Positions 18,387 to 28,706 of a DNA stretch of 28,706 nucleotides are shown here, piece by piece. Origin of the DNA: Flavobacteriales bacterium (GTDB lineage Bacteria > Bacteroidota > Bacteroidia > Flavobacteriales_F > PHOS-HE28); contig JADKFY010000005.1 in assembly GCA_016717305.1 (NCBI GenBank), positions 1 through 28,706 on the forward strand, in the 5' to 3' direction. Numbering within the stretch: position 1 is the first letter of the stretch; the number at the start of each line of letters is the position of its first letter. The position numbers and the translations under genes are program-made. The notes beneath the pieces are model-generated. The model was not told the origin of the DNA. It made no database searches and saw nothing but the letters and a program-made list of their open reading frames with translations.

Positions 18387-19454
18387 ATGCCGATCGACGA
18401 TAACCCCATCAAAGGGCGCGGATCTTCGTTACAAGTGCCGAATCGCTTCCTGCGCCGGGCATACGGGGTGGTGCATGCCGAAGGGGTGGATGAGGTGGAG
18501 CAGGAGGCGTATCCAACTCGATTTATTGCCACGGAAGCGAAGTCGATCTTGAACAAGATCACTAGTCCGGACCTATCATTTCCGTGGACCTTGAATGCGT
18601 ACCAAGGTTGCGAGCACGGCTGCAGCTATTGCTACGCACGGCCCACGCACGAGTATTGGGGATACAGCGCCGGCTTGGACTTTGAGCGAGTGGTCCTCGT
18701 AAAACGGAATGCTCCTGAACTTTTGGAGAAGGCCCTTCGGCACCCACGATGGAAAGGTGAACCGATCAGCATGTCCGGAGTTACCGATCCCTACCAGCCA
18801 AGGGAACGTGTGGAGCAGCTCACGCATCGATTATTGGCCATCGCGTTGGAGTACAAACAGCCGGTCACCCTGATCACGAAAAATGCACTGATACTTCGCG
18901 ATCTTGATCTTTTGAAAGCCTTGGCCGAACAGCGCTTGGTACAGGTTGCCATCAGCTTCACGACCATGAACGAGCCCTTGCGCCGTGTGCTGGAACCACG
19001 CACCAGCTCCGGTGCCGAACGCTTGCGCACCATGGAGCGGCTTGCATTGGCCAAGGTGCCGGTAATGGCGATGATCGCGCCCATCATTCCCGCGTTGAAT
19101 GAACCCGAGATCCCTGACCTGTTGGAACGCGCCGCCAACGCTGGAGCGCTCGGTGCGAGCTACACGGTGCTTCGCACGAACGGCGCAGTGCAGCCCATCT
19201 TCGAAGCATGGTTGCAACATCATTTCCCGGACCGGGCCGAAAAGATCATGGCACAAACGCGCGCGTTGCACGGTGGCAAACCCAATGACAGCGTACACGG
19301 TAGACGGATGCGTGGCGCTGGAGCCTTCGCCGAGAATATTTCACGCCTTTTTCGAGTGCTCCGCAAACGACACTTCGTCGATCGGTGCATGCCACCGTTG
19401 GACAGTTCTGCCTTCAAGCCACCCGCTCGCGGTCAACTGGATCTGTTCCAGTAA
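18387..19454 (+). CDS. PA0069 family radical SAM protein
   Basis: 355 residues, intact. The iron-sulfur cluster motif is CEHGCSYC (C75, C79, C82), the CxxxCxxC of radical SAM enzymes, within TLNAYQGCEHGCSYCYARPT, which is typical of the PA0069/SPL-like group. Then come VVLVKRNAPELLEKAL, PISMSGVTDPYQPRERV, PVTLITKNALILRDLDLL, VQVAISFTTMNEPLRRVLEP, VMAMIAPIIPALNEPEIPDL and a GQLDLFQ end. The reaction is not known for this family; members resemble spore photoproduct lyase-like enzymes. The ATG at 18387 is chosen to give the family start MPIDDNPIKGRGS; an upstream ATG at 18321 adds 22 residues. It is divergent from the propeller lipoprotein, and its last 41 bases overlap thpR on the other strand. 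Confidence 0.93.
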   Translation: MPIDDNPIKGRGSSLQVPNRFLRRAYGVVHAEGVDEVEQEAYPTRFIATEAKSILNKITSPDLSFPWTLNAYQGCEHGCSYCYARPTHEYWGYSAGLDFERVVLVKRNAPELLEKALRHPRWKGEPISMSGVTDPYQPRERVEQLTHRLLAIALEYKQPVTLITKNALILRDLDLLKALAEQRLVQVAISFTTMNEPLRRVLEPRTSSGAERLRTMERLALAKVPVMAMIAPIIPALNEPEIPDLLERAANAGALGASYTVLRTNGAVQPIFEAWLQHHFPDRAEKIMAQTRALHGGKPNDSVHGRRMRGAGAFAENISRLFRVLRKRHFVDRCMPPLDSSAFKPPARGQLDLFQ

Positions 19455-19986
19455 GTGGCCAATAGGCAAGCTCGGTGTGTAATGTGCCACTGGTCGATGG
19501 CTCCGATCGGAAGAGGGAGATCCGGTCCAGGACCAGATGTTCCAGTACTACACCGTTCGATACACCAGTATGAGCTTTACGGGATCGTGCCAAGGTGATG
19601 TGCGGCCAGTAGGGGCGATAGGTACTCGGTTCCGTTCCGGTGGCTTGTGCCAAGGCCATGTGCAATGCGGTCAATGCGGGTTCCGGCTGGAAACGGATCC
19701 AAAGCATCGTCGGGTCCTCTTTGGGCATCGTTACCAAGCCGCCATTCAAGAGCGAAATTGGAGGAGTGGCTTGTGCGATATGTGCAGCAGCTTTTTGAAC
19801 AATGGCCAAGCCTCTTTCATCACGCTCTCCGATGAACAAAGCGGTCACGTGCCATTGTGCAACCGGCGCAACACGCCAAACGGGATCGTTCAATGTGGGC
19901 CCCGCTTGTGCTTGGATCACTTTGCAAAGAGCCGAAGGGATGGTCGTACCTAGGAAGATGCGCATGGTTTTGGACTTTTTGGACAT
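19414..19986 (-). CDS. thpR: RNA 2',3'-cyclic phosphodiesterase (2'-5' RNA ligase family)
   Basis: 190 residues, intact. Two HxTx motifs mark the 2H phosphoesterase superfamily: HVTALFIG (H46) and HITLARSR (H129). ThpR opens 2',3'-cyclic phosphates on RNA ends and was first described as a 2'-5' RNA ligase. The spacing of the two motifs (83 residues) and total length fit the family. The start MSKKSKTMRIFLGTTIP could equally be the internal ATG at 19965, since family members often begin MRxF. The 3' end overlaps the radical SAM gene by 41 bases. Confidence 0.9.
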   Translation of the reverse strand: MSKKSKTMRIFLGTTIPSALCKVIQAQAGPTLNDPVWRVAPVAQWHVTALFIGERDERGLAIVQKAAAHIAQATPPISLLNGGLVTMPKEDPTMLWIRFQPEPALTALHMALAQATGTEPSTYRPYWPHITLARSRKAHTGVSNGVVLEHLVLDRISLFRSEPSTSGTLHTELAYWPLTGTDPVDRERVA

Positions 19987-20266
19987 GCCTGAGCGACCGG
20001 TCAGAGAAAGCCCAACCCTTCACCTGGATCAATGCGCCGGAAGGTAGAACTGATCTCCTCTGAATGTTGAACATGAACTAGCTGAGGTTCCATTACGGCA
20101 CTGAAATTACCATTCATCATCTATCCTATTTCCAGCAGTTCTTCAACCTGATCGAGCGATCTATGTGTTGGTCCCTGATGAGATACTCCTTGCGGACCGG
20201 TGATTGGTACCTTCGCGGTACCGCAGCAGATGCTTGATGTTGGATGTGATGCGGTCATATTTCAAA

Positions 20267-23200
20267 ATGGATCTCCAAATTTCCAAAGCACATCGTTACC
20301 TAGGACGTTCACTGGTATGTATCGGACTCGTGTGTTCCTTCCTTGCCCAACACGGTATCAAGGCCCAACCCGTGCTTCCACCCAATTTCAATTCCTTGGC
20401 CGCTCCCGGTCCTGCTTTCGAACAACCAGTTGGCGTTGCTTGGGACCAGAGCGGCAGGCAATTCGTTTGGGAAAAGGGTGGTAAGGTGTGGGTGGTGGTG
20501 AATGGCGTGCGGAACGTGACCCCATTGCTGGATATCAGTGAAGAAGTTGGAAATTGGAGGGACCACGGGATGTTGGGCTTTGCACTGGATCCCGCCTTCC
20601 TTAACAATGGTCGGTTCTATGTTTCGTACGTGGTGGACAGGCATCATCTGATGAATTTCGGGACCGCGAACTACAGTCCAAGTACCAACGATTACTACTC
20701 GGCCACGATCATTCGAATAACGCGGTTTACAGCGCCAGGTCCGGAGCATGTGGTGGCCGATCCTGGGTCTCGCACTATCCTGTTGGGTACAACGCCTCAG
20801 ACCGGTGCACCTGTCACACACGAATCGCACGGTTGTGGCAGTTTGGTGTTCGGGAATGACGGTACACTAATGGCGAGCATCGGGGATAATGCGAGCTACT
20901 TCGGGATCGATATGGGAAATGCTTGGGAATCTTACTTCCTCACTGCGTTAACCGATGGGATCTTGCGTCCCAGTGAGAATGTGGGTGCTTTTCGTGCACA
21001 GATATTGGGGTGTTTGAATGGGAAGATCCTCCGGCTGGACCCGAATACGGGAAATGGGGTGTCCTCCAACCCATGGTACAGTGCTTCCGCGCCTGGGTCC
21101 ACCACGTCCAAAGTCTGGGCGTTGGGAGTGCGCAACCCTTATCGGATGACCCATAAACAGGGGACCGGTAGCACCGATCCCGCCGACGGCCAACCCGGCG
21201 TGTTCTACTTCGGCGATGTGGGCCAGGACAGTTGGGAAGAGCAGAACGTGTGCATCGAGAAAGGGCTGAATTTCGGATGGCCGTTATTCGAAGGGCTCAC
21301 ACAGCACGATGGGTTCATGCCTGCTCTAACGGAGAATCGCGATGCCCCGAACCCCGTTTACAATGGGATCAATTGCACCCGACAGTATTTCTACTTCCAG
21401 GATCTTTTGAAACAGGACACCCGACAGCTGCTGGGAAACTTTCCAACGCCCTGCGATAGCACATTACAGATACCCAGTAATGTGCCCACGCACTTGCACA
21501 AGAGGCCGAGCATCGATTATTTGCACGGTATTCTATCGCGTGTTGGAGCGTACAACGGGAATGATGCCGTGTACTTCTACCTTGATGATCCGAATTCACC
21601 TGTGCCTGGTCCACGGTTCGGAGGCAATGCTGCCATTGGCGGACCGTTCATGGCAGCTTCGGGCTTTCCGGTCGAATACCAGAATTCCGCATTCCACGGG
21701 GATTATGGACAGGGATGGATACGTCGGTTCAAATATGATGAGACCGATAGCATAGAGAGCGTCCACGATTTCGCAACAGGCTTGGCTCCTATGTGCTGGT
21801 TGGGGAGAAGGTCCAGACGGGTGTCTCTGGTATATCAAATATGATAGCGGTGATTTGGAGCGCATCTGTTACACGGCAAACCTCAACCTCCCGCCAATCG
21901 CTGTTGCAACACAGGATCTTGAGTATGGCCCCGGTCCATTGATGATCAATTTTACGGGTAGCAACAGCACGGATCCAGAAGGTCTACCGCTATCATACTC
22001 ATGGGACTTTGGGATAGTAACAAGCACGATTGCGGATCCTACCCATGTATTCCCGTCGCCGCCAGGTGTTGTGACCACGTACCCGGTCACTTTGACCGTA
22101 ACCGATGATATTGGACAAAGCTCCAGCACGGAACTGATCGTTTCGGTGAACAACACACCTCCGGAAGTGGAGATCACGAGCATTCCGGACGAGGCCCTTT
22201 ATCCAGTGGGCATTGATACTACTTACGTACTGACCGCATCCGTTACGGATGGAGAACATGGCCCAGGCGAACTGACCTATTCTTGGCGTACTACACTGTT
22301 CCATAATACCCATAACCACCCTGAGCCGCTCGACCAAAATGAGAATAGTAGCACTATGATCAGTGGTGTTGGTTGTGGCTCGGAACCATTCCACTACTCC
22401 GTTGGTCTTACCGTTACGGATGCGGGTGGGCTCAGTGGCCATGCCGAGAAGGAGCTTTTTCCGAATTGCCGCGCGATCGCACCGATCGCCTTGTTCACCT
22501 CCGATGTTATCGCAGGGTTCGGACCGCTCGTAGTTTCCTTTGATGGTTCATCTTCCTACGACCCCGGAACCATTGTTTCCTATGACTGGGATTTCGGGGA
22601 TGGACATACCAGTAGCAGTGTCACTCCGTCGAACAGTTTCGCGACGGAAGGTGAATACGAGGTCGTGTTGACCGTGACGGATGATGATGGATTGACCGGT
22701 ACAGTGACCCGCTTGATCACCGTACTTTCCACTGCTCCTCCACAATGCGTTGGGGAGCCCGGAACTTTATTGCGGGAGGTATGGAATGGCATCAATGGTA
22801 TTGCGGTCCTCGACCTGTTGAACAGTCCGAATTATCTGGATCTTCCAAATGCAACCACGATGATCACCGAATTTGCCTCGCCGATCAACGTGGGCAATAA
22901 CTATGGACAGCGCATCCGTGGATCCATCCAGGCTCCGGAAACGGGCAACTACGTGTTCACTGTTACTGGGGATGATAATGTGGCTGTTTATCTCGGATTG
23001 AATGCGGAGTCCCAATTCAAGGAGTTGATCTGTAGCATCCCACTGTCCACCACGTACAATGATTTCTTTGCATTCCCGCAGCAGATCAGTACATCCAAAT
23101 ACATGGAAGCTGGTCGTTACTATTACGTCGAGGTTCTCCACAAAGAGGGTAGTGGTGCCGATTTCGTCGCTCTGTGGTGGCAAACCCCGAGCAACAATAC

Positions 23201-23984
23201 ACGCGATGTACCCAGTTCCGTGCTGACACCTTGGACGGACTGTGGACCTAATGTGCAACTCCGTTTCAACCTACAGGGTCCATGGAACGATAGCACCCAC
23301 TTGATGAACGATGATCTACGCCTAGCTGGTCTGGTCCCATCGACCGAGCCTTATGCTGCAGCCGGTTTTGCTTTGGTAGGGAGCGGCGGTGAGACCGTTT
23401 CGGAGGCGTTGCTTGATGTTGAAGGAAGCAATGCCGTTGTGGATTGGGCATTGGTTGAATTGCGTAACGCGCTGGACCCCACACAGATCGTGGCCACTCG
23501 TAGCGTGCTTTTGCAACGCGATGGTGACGTGATCGGCACGGATGGCTACAAGAAGTTGATCTTCGACCAGCCTGCGGGTGAATACTTTGTTGCCGTGCGA
23601 CACCGGAACCACTTGGGGGCCATGACCCTCAATGCCATCACTTTGGATAGTTCAGCGGTGATCTTGGATCTTACAGATGGAAGTGTGCCCATGTTCGGGA
23701 CAGCTGCTCAAACTGGGCTCATGAGCGATGAAAACGGATTATGGTCTGGTAATGCTGTTCGTGACGGTTTGGTGAAATACACGGGATCCGGGAATGATCG
23801 CGATCCGATACTGGTTGCCGTGGGTGGAAGTACACCTTCCAATGTGATTTCAGGCTACTCCGTTCTTGATGTGAACTTGGACGGGTTGATCAAGTACACT
23901 GGAATCGGCAATGATCGGGACCTGATCCTCCAGAATTTACCCGGCCTGATAATAACCGGCGTGCGTCGCGAGCAATTACCCTAA
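20267..23984 (+). CDS. PQQ-dependent sugar dehydrogenase-like / PKD / PA14 / dockerin-like multidomain secreted protein, copy 1
   Basis: About 1,238 residues. The start at 20267 gives a signal peptide ending at GIKAQ. Residues to about 540 form a GSDH/sugar-dehydrogenase propeller: QPVGVAWDQSGRQFVWEKGG, WRDHGMLGFALDPAF, the presumed catalytic His in SHGCGSLVFGNDGTLMASIG, the PQQ-site Arg in GVRNPYRM, and FYFGDVGQDSWEEQNV. PKD domains follow (NLPPIAVATQ..SYSWDFG; FDGSSSYDPGTIVSYDWDFG), then a PA14-like domain (QRIRGSIQAPETGNYVFTVT then GDDNVAVYLG). The C-terminus has VAVRHRNHLGAMTLNA and two units VKYTGSGNDRDPILVAVGG and DVNLDGLIKYTGIGNDRDLI. A single extra G at about 21801-21806 splits the gene. 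I infer a secreted, surface-bound oxidase of sugars or polysaccharide ends using PQQ; the substrate is unknown. Arg148 of the canonical enzyme appears to be Ser. Confidence 0.88.
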
Positions 23985-24138
23985 GGCCTTGGTAGGAGCG
24001 CGAGTGATGACCGCTGGCGATCGGTTCCGAGACGACATCTGATCCAGCGCTCACTTGTATTTAGCTCATTTTCGACACCCGATCAAAGGATCAAGGGCTA
24101 TTGAAATTTGGCTTGTGAGGGTGGTTGTTCATGCCAAG

Positions 24139-24154
24139 TACCTATTAGTAGGTA
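24139..24154. promoter_or_regulatory. Operator-like inverted repeat
   Basis: TACCTA-TTAG-TAGGTA is a perfect 16-base inverted repeat with a 4-base centre. It directly adjoins a promoter-like TTG box at 24155. No regulator gene is visible in the window. Confidence 0.35.
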
Positions 24155-24185
24155 TTGACATGTATAGGTCAAAAGGATAATTTCG
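24155..24185 (+). promoter_or_regulatory. Putative Bacteroidota promoter of copy 2
   Basis: TTG (24155-24157), 20 bases, then TAATTTCG (24178-24185), one base off the -7 consensus TAnnTTTG. It lies 61 bases before the ATG at 24247. Confidence 0.35.
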
Positions 24186-24246
24186 TCGGACAAATTTGCC
24201 AATTGGTCTAGAGTATGATCAATTCGCTCAAAGGTTCCACCAACCG

Positions 24247-27200
24247 ATGATCACTCCACGCACCCTCTTTATCTCGCTTTTGTCCTGCTCAATACTACTC
24301 ACACTTCCAAATGTGACCCAAGCACAAACACTACCGGCCAACTTCAGCAGTTCGCTTACAGCCGCAGGCCCTTTAACCAGCCTGTTGGTGTAACCTGGGA
24401 TGCCAACGGAAGGCAGTATGTCTGGGGAAAAAGGAGGGAAGGTCTGGATCGTTTCAAACGGAACGCGCCTGCCTTCTCCAATGGTGGATATTGGTCCAGA
24501 AGTAGGGAACTGGCGAGATCATGGAATGTTGGGATTTGCCCTGGATCCCGATTTCGGAGCAATGGCGGAGATCTACATGATGTATACCGTGGACCGGCAC
24601 TACTTGATGAATTTTGGAACGGGCAGTTATTCTTCCAGTACCAACGAATATTATGCGGCCATGATCATGCGTATCGTTCGATACACGGCTACAGGTCCAG
24701 GACTCACTGGTGTGGACCCGAACAGCAGGTTTATTCTCTTGGGTGAAACCCACAAACGGTGCTGCGCTGCTTCACGAATCGCACAGCACCATCCTTGGTC
24801 TTTGGTGCCGATGGTACCTTGATGGCGACCATAGGTGATGCCGCGAGCTACAATACGGTGGATGTAGGTAGCGACGGTCCGACCTATTATGCCACGGCAT
24901 TGGCCGAGGGTATTTTGCGACCTGAGGAAAACATCGGCGCGTTCAGGTCCCAGCTGCTGAATTGCCACAATGGAAAACTGTTACGATTGGATCCGAACAC
25001 CGGAAAATGTGTGCCAAGCAATCCTTATTACGACGCCCCCGCACCACGCTCTCCGAAGTCACGTGTCTGGGCTTTGGGCCTTCGGAACCCGTTCCGAATG
25101 ACGGAAGAAGCCCAACACAGGCAGCACCAATCCAGCTGATGGCAAGCCCGGTGTCTTCTATATCGGCGATGGGCTGGGGTACATGGGAGGAATTCAGCAT
25201 TTGCACAGAAGCAGGGATGAACTTCGGTTGGCCGATGTTCGAAGGGTTGGATCCGCTAGGGGGGCTATTCATCGGTTTTGGTCCAGAATAGGATATGCCC
25301 AATCCATTGTACAACGGTGGCAGTTGCCAACAACAGTATTTCAACTTCCAAAGATCTCTTGAAGCAGGACGCAAAGGCAAGTGCTCAACAATCATATGAA
25401 CCCATGTAATCCGGGAGTGGCAATTCCCATTGGAACGCCCAAATGGAAAGCACGCCAGACCAAATGTTGATTGGAAACATGGTAACCAAAGCCGGGTTGG
25501 TGGGTTTGTCGGCGACAATGCCGTGACCTTGATATGGACGCTGGCAATTCACCGGTACCTGGTCCACGTTTCGGCGGAACGCCGCCTTGGCAGGACCTTT
25601 ATGGAAGGCTCCAATTGCAGCTGGCTATCAGAACTCAGCCTATCACTCGGATTATGCATCAGGGTTGGATCAAACGCTTCAAGTATGATGAGAACGAGAA
25701 TCTGGTGAGCGTGCATGACTTCGCCAGTGGGCTTGGTGCGATAACCTGGGTGGGAGCTGGTCCGGATGGTTGTCTATGGTACATCAAGTACAGTTCCAAC
25801 GAGGTTCACATCTGTTTCAACGGAACCGTGAACTTGCCACCCATAGCGAATGCCACCCAGACCGTCCATGGTCCAGGTCCATTGGGTGTGAATTTTAACG
25901 GATCGGGAAGCAGCCATCCGGAAAACCTACCAATAAGCTACCTATGGGAATGGTAACGGGACCATTACACTGCGAACCCCAACGCACATTTACAGCACCT
26001 GCTGGCGTGGTGGCCAGTTACACGATAACGTTGACCGTAACGGACAACATCGGCCAGACATCAACCGCACAGTTGTTGGTGTCAGTGAACAACATCCACC
26101 GGTTGTGGATATCACCAGCATTGCGCGGGGTTCATTATATCCTGTCGGGGTGGATACGATCATCAATTGCAAGCTGCGGTCACCGATGCTCAACATGGTC
26201 CTTCACAATTGAGCTATGCATGGAGCACCACGCTTTACCCACAACAACCACGTACACCCTGAACCGGCCGATCCGCGGTGAACACCTCCCACGGTGATCA
26301 GTGGTGCCGGTTGCGACGGGGACAACTACTCGTGGCGCGTAGAACTGGCAGTTACCGATGCCGGGGCTAACTGGATATTCCAGCCGCACACTTGAACCCT
26401 GTTGCAACGCCATCGCACCACAGCAGTGCATCACCATGAACGTTTCTGCAGGACCATCCCCTTGTTGGTGGTCTTCGATGGGACTGCATCATTCGATCCA
26501 GGAACCATAGTCTCCCTATGCTTGGGATTTGGCGATGGCACCACAGTACGAGCCCAACACCATCCAAGACGTTCAGTTCGGGGGGGGACAGGCACGTCTC
26601 CTTAATGGTCACCGACAATGATGGATTGACCGGAACGGCCACGAAAGTGATCCGGTGTGATCACCCGATCCACCGTTATGTGTTGGGCCGATAGGCTCCG
26701 TACTGCGCGAGTACTGGAACAATGAATGGCGGCTCCGTGAACGATCTGGTCACCAGCCCGAACTATCCGAACTCACCAACCGGCAGCAGCCAAATGACCT
26801 CGTTCACGACACCTTCCGGGTCGGGGATAATTATGGTCAGCGGATCCGTGTTACATCATTCCACCTGTGACCGGCACGTACATTCACGGCAACAAGTGAC
26901 GATAACGGATTGGTCTACCTTAGCCAGAACGCAGACCCAGCACAAACAGTTGATATGCGAGGTGCCGGGCTGGACCAATTACACGGAATACACCAAGTAT
27001 CCTTTTTGCAGACCAGTGCCGGTATCACCTTGCAAGCTGGCGTTTACTACCCCGTGGAATACCTCGACAAGGGGAGGTGGTGGTGGTGATTTTGCCGCTT
27101 TGTGGTGGCAAACTCCTTCGAGTAATACACGTGCCTCGGTGCCGGAACAGTCGTTGGCGCTATGGGTAAATTGTGCGCCTAGTGTGCAATTGCGGGTTGG

Positions 27201-27882
27201 TTTGCAGGACCTACTTCAAACCCGGATCCAGTCTAACGAAGGATTCGATCTGCGTGCAGCCAACTTGGTCCTGTCTACTGAGCCTTACGCGGCTAAGGGG
27301 TTTACCTTGGTGGGCATGGGGTGAGTCGACCTCTCCTGCCTTGTTAGCCGTTACCGGACCGGATGCGGTCGTGGGATTGGGTGACGACGAGATGACGTAA
27401 CAAGACGAATCCCGCCACGGTGGTTGCTACCAAAAGCGCATTGCTCCAGCGGATGGGGATGCGATCGGAACGGATGGAAGAGCGATGCATCCAGTTCAAC
27501 ATTCCCGCGACCAATACTATATCGCGATCCGTCATAGGAACCATTTTGGCGCAATGACCTTGCTGCTAAGGTCTGGGGTAGTGAAGTAGCTATTTGGATT
27601 TCTCCTTGCCCAAAAGAGCCCATGTATGGCCCGAACGCGTTATGCCATGCCGAACGGGAAACGGCCTGTGGGCCGGTAACACAGTGCTGGACAACCGTTT
27701 GATGTAACTGGAGGGGAAACGACCGGGACCCGATACTTTTCGCAATTGGAGGAAACGTGGCCACAGCCATCCTTCCTGTTATCACCCTACGGACGCGAAT
27801 TTGACGGTATAGTGAAGTACACCGGTGCGCAAAACGATAGGACCTTATCCTGTTCAATATCGGCGGAATGGTGGCTACTTGA
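24247..27882 (+). CDS. PQQ-dependent sugar dehydrogenase-like / PKD / PA14 / dockerin-like multidomain secreted protein, copy 2 (frame broken)
   Basis: Paralogue of the gene just upstream, in the same order of domains and nearly the same length. The ATG at 24247 gives MITPRTLFISLLSCSILLTL, a signal peptide ending at TQAQ. Segments line up with copy 1: QPVGVTWDANGRQYVW, GNWRDHGMLGFALDPDFGAM, YTVDRHYLMNFGTGSYSSST, LVFGADGTLMATIGDAASYN, VWALGLRNPFRMTE, FNFGWPMFEG-like text, GPDGCLWYIKYSSNEVHICF, PKD cores (VVFDGTASFDPGTIVS), PA14-like FAALWWQTPSSNTRASVPEQ, STEPYAAKGFTLVG, and a DGIVKYTGAQNDR end, then NIGGMVAT and TGA at 27880-27882. It is broken by many single-base shifts, unlike copy 1. Because all domains remain in order, sequence error is favoured over decay, but loss of function after duplication cannot be excluded. 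Confidence 0.82.
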
Positions 27883-28200
27883 TCCACGATCAGCAAACTA
27901 CCTTTGACAACGAATTATTGCTACACTCGCTTGTTCAGACCAGTGCGGGAGATAAGCATCCAATGCTTTCCCTTTGCGTTCGGCGCGATCATTTCATGTG
28001 GGGGGACACTTTCCGTCCTCGCATCCAGGACGCGAGGCACACTTGGTCCCTGACACGTCTACCGTAGGTCCTTCCAGTTGTCATGGTGAGTCGAATTTTG
28101 AAGCGAAGGAATATGTGGCCTACTATCCGGTCAACACCACGCATCATGTTAGCAAGGGGTGTAGCGTTAACGTTCTTCAAGGAGTTGTTCAAACCCGTCG
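27883..28200. other. Unresolved tail between convergent genes
   Basis: 318 bases past the copy 2 stop. On the minus strand short open pieces exist (GPTVDVSGTKCASRPGCEDG then KCPPT and TGA; NATPLANMMRGVDRIVGHIF), which may be the frameshifted C-terminus of the gene at the right edge. No terminator or sorting domain could be identified. Confidence 0.3.
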
Positions 28201-28706
28201 TTATTGCGTCGAATGAACAAACACTTGCCTTCCGGAATTCCCCGAAGGAATGTCCCGTACCGATGAAGCCATCATTGAACGGTAGAAGGTGAACGCATCC
28301 GTTCCTCTTTCCTTCATCCAAGGTTCGTTCTCCCGCATCATGTTACCGCTTGCGTAAGGCGTTGGATAAGAGCATCCGGACGTGGCCAAGGGTACCCACT
28401 TCTCCTCTGCCAGAAGCAGGTCGCCGTTCGCCGCCAAAGTGAGGGCATAGCACGATGTTCCAAGTCGGCATTGCCAGTGCGTCCCGGTCCAAAGTGTATC
28501 ACCAGGTGCATCAACCGCGACCCAGATGGACGTGTGCGGGAATGGCATTCAGCGTTGGGTTGAAGGCGCCGTAACTGGTGGTCCATCCAGCAGCCACGAA
28601 TTGTCCATTGCCCATTGCGACAAGGGCTCGCGCCTCTTCCAATGCGATCCGCCCAAGGTGGTGCTCCGTGATCAGGTTGCCGTCCAGCGTCCAACCTCGC
28701 GAAAAG
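28201..28706 (-). CDS. Partial secreted repeat protein with ANGDTLW-type propeller-like repeats
   Basis: Incomplete at the right edge and broken by shifts near 28.54 kb and 28.28 kb. Reading right to left: SRGWTLDGNLITEHHLGRIA, then ARALVAMGNGQFVAAGWTTS and YGAFNP, then after a shift SIWVAVDAPGDTLWTGTHWQ and TSCYALTLAANGDLLLAEEK, and later DGFIGTGHSFGEF and IRRNNDGFEQLL. The pattern GGF(I/V)AAG.T.S.G...D.W....D..GDTLW is a common repeat of secreted Bacteroidota proteins, often T9SS cargo with a propeller-like fold. The function is unknown. The lower boundary could extend to about 28.02 kb. It converges on copy 2. Confidence 0.55.

Larger units (their letters stand above)
23985..24246. other. 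Intergenic region between the tandem paralogues
   Basis: 262 bases with no gene seen. It holds the inverted repeat at 24139-24154 and the promoter-like boxes at 24155-24185. No clear terminator follows copy 1. Confidence 0.6.

Noticed and set aside
20057..20266. Possible small gene before the first PQQ-dehydrogenase-like gene
   Set aside because: Only short frames without a recognisable start, signal or family pattern. Treated as intergenic, together with the rest of 19987-20266.
28338..28694. Minus-strand ORF of 118 codons at the right edge
   Set aside because: It is a shadow frame rich in Arg/His/Trp. A neighbouring minus frame carries the recognisable FVAAGWTTSYG repeat text.

Overview
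The window looks like chromosomal DNA of a Bacteroidota bacterium, most likely Flavobacteriales or a close relative. The evidence is a set of large secreted proteins built from SBBP propeller, SprB/PKD and Ig-like repeats, two clear type IX secretion (T9SS) C-terminal sorting domains (13.2-14.4 kb and 15.75-16.8 kb), a DUF6787 protein, several lipoproteins, and no obvious Shine-Dalgarno sites. No rRNA, tRNA or CRISPR array was found.

Layout. Positions 1-7870 (minus) hold most of one giant surface protein: a DUF7948-type N-terminus at about 7.1-7.85 kb, an SBBP beta-propeller at about 5.7-7.1 kb, Ig/SprB-like modules at about 4.4-5.7 kb, and 20 tandem copies of a 74-residue (222 bp) Ig-like repeat filling 1-4.4 kb. 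The C-terminus is beyond the left edge. Positions 8281-9519 are a complete IS3-family insertion sequence with inverted ends and a 4-bp target duplication (TCTA). It splits a short minus-strand ORF. Positions 9891-14437 run: recA with a terminator, a TPR lipoprotein, a small exported protein (minus), a rhodanese lipoprotein and a T9SS-exported alpha/beta hydrolase. Positions 14532-15739 are a BaiN/HI0933-type flavoprotein. It converges on a minus-strand cluster at 18279-15750: a TolB-like propeller lipoprotein, DUF6787 and a T9SS-exported endonuclease I. A PA0069-type radical SAM protein (plus) and ThpR RNA cyclic phosphodiesterase (minus) overlap tail to tail near 19.4 kb. Positions 20267-23984 and 24247-27882 are two tandem paralogues of about 1,200 residues with one architecture: PQQ sugar-dehydrogenase-like propeller, PKD domains, PA14-like domain, and a C-terminal dockerin-like KYTGxGNDRD pair. 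The right edge holds a partial minus-strand repeat protein.

Sequence quality matters here. About 14.5-24.0 kb is nearly clean, with isolated single-base shifts. About 1-14.4 kb (except the IS) and 24.3-28.7 kb are full of frameshifts, even inside recA. The simplest reading is uncorrected long-read indels, not mass pseudogenization. Coordinates in those zones join several frames, and the boundaries are approximate.

The functional theme is cell-surface and secreted biology: adhesin-like repeat proteins, secreted hydrolase and nuclease, and surface sugar-dehydrogenase-like enzymes, set among a few housekeeping genes (recA, thpR, flavoprotein, radical SAM).
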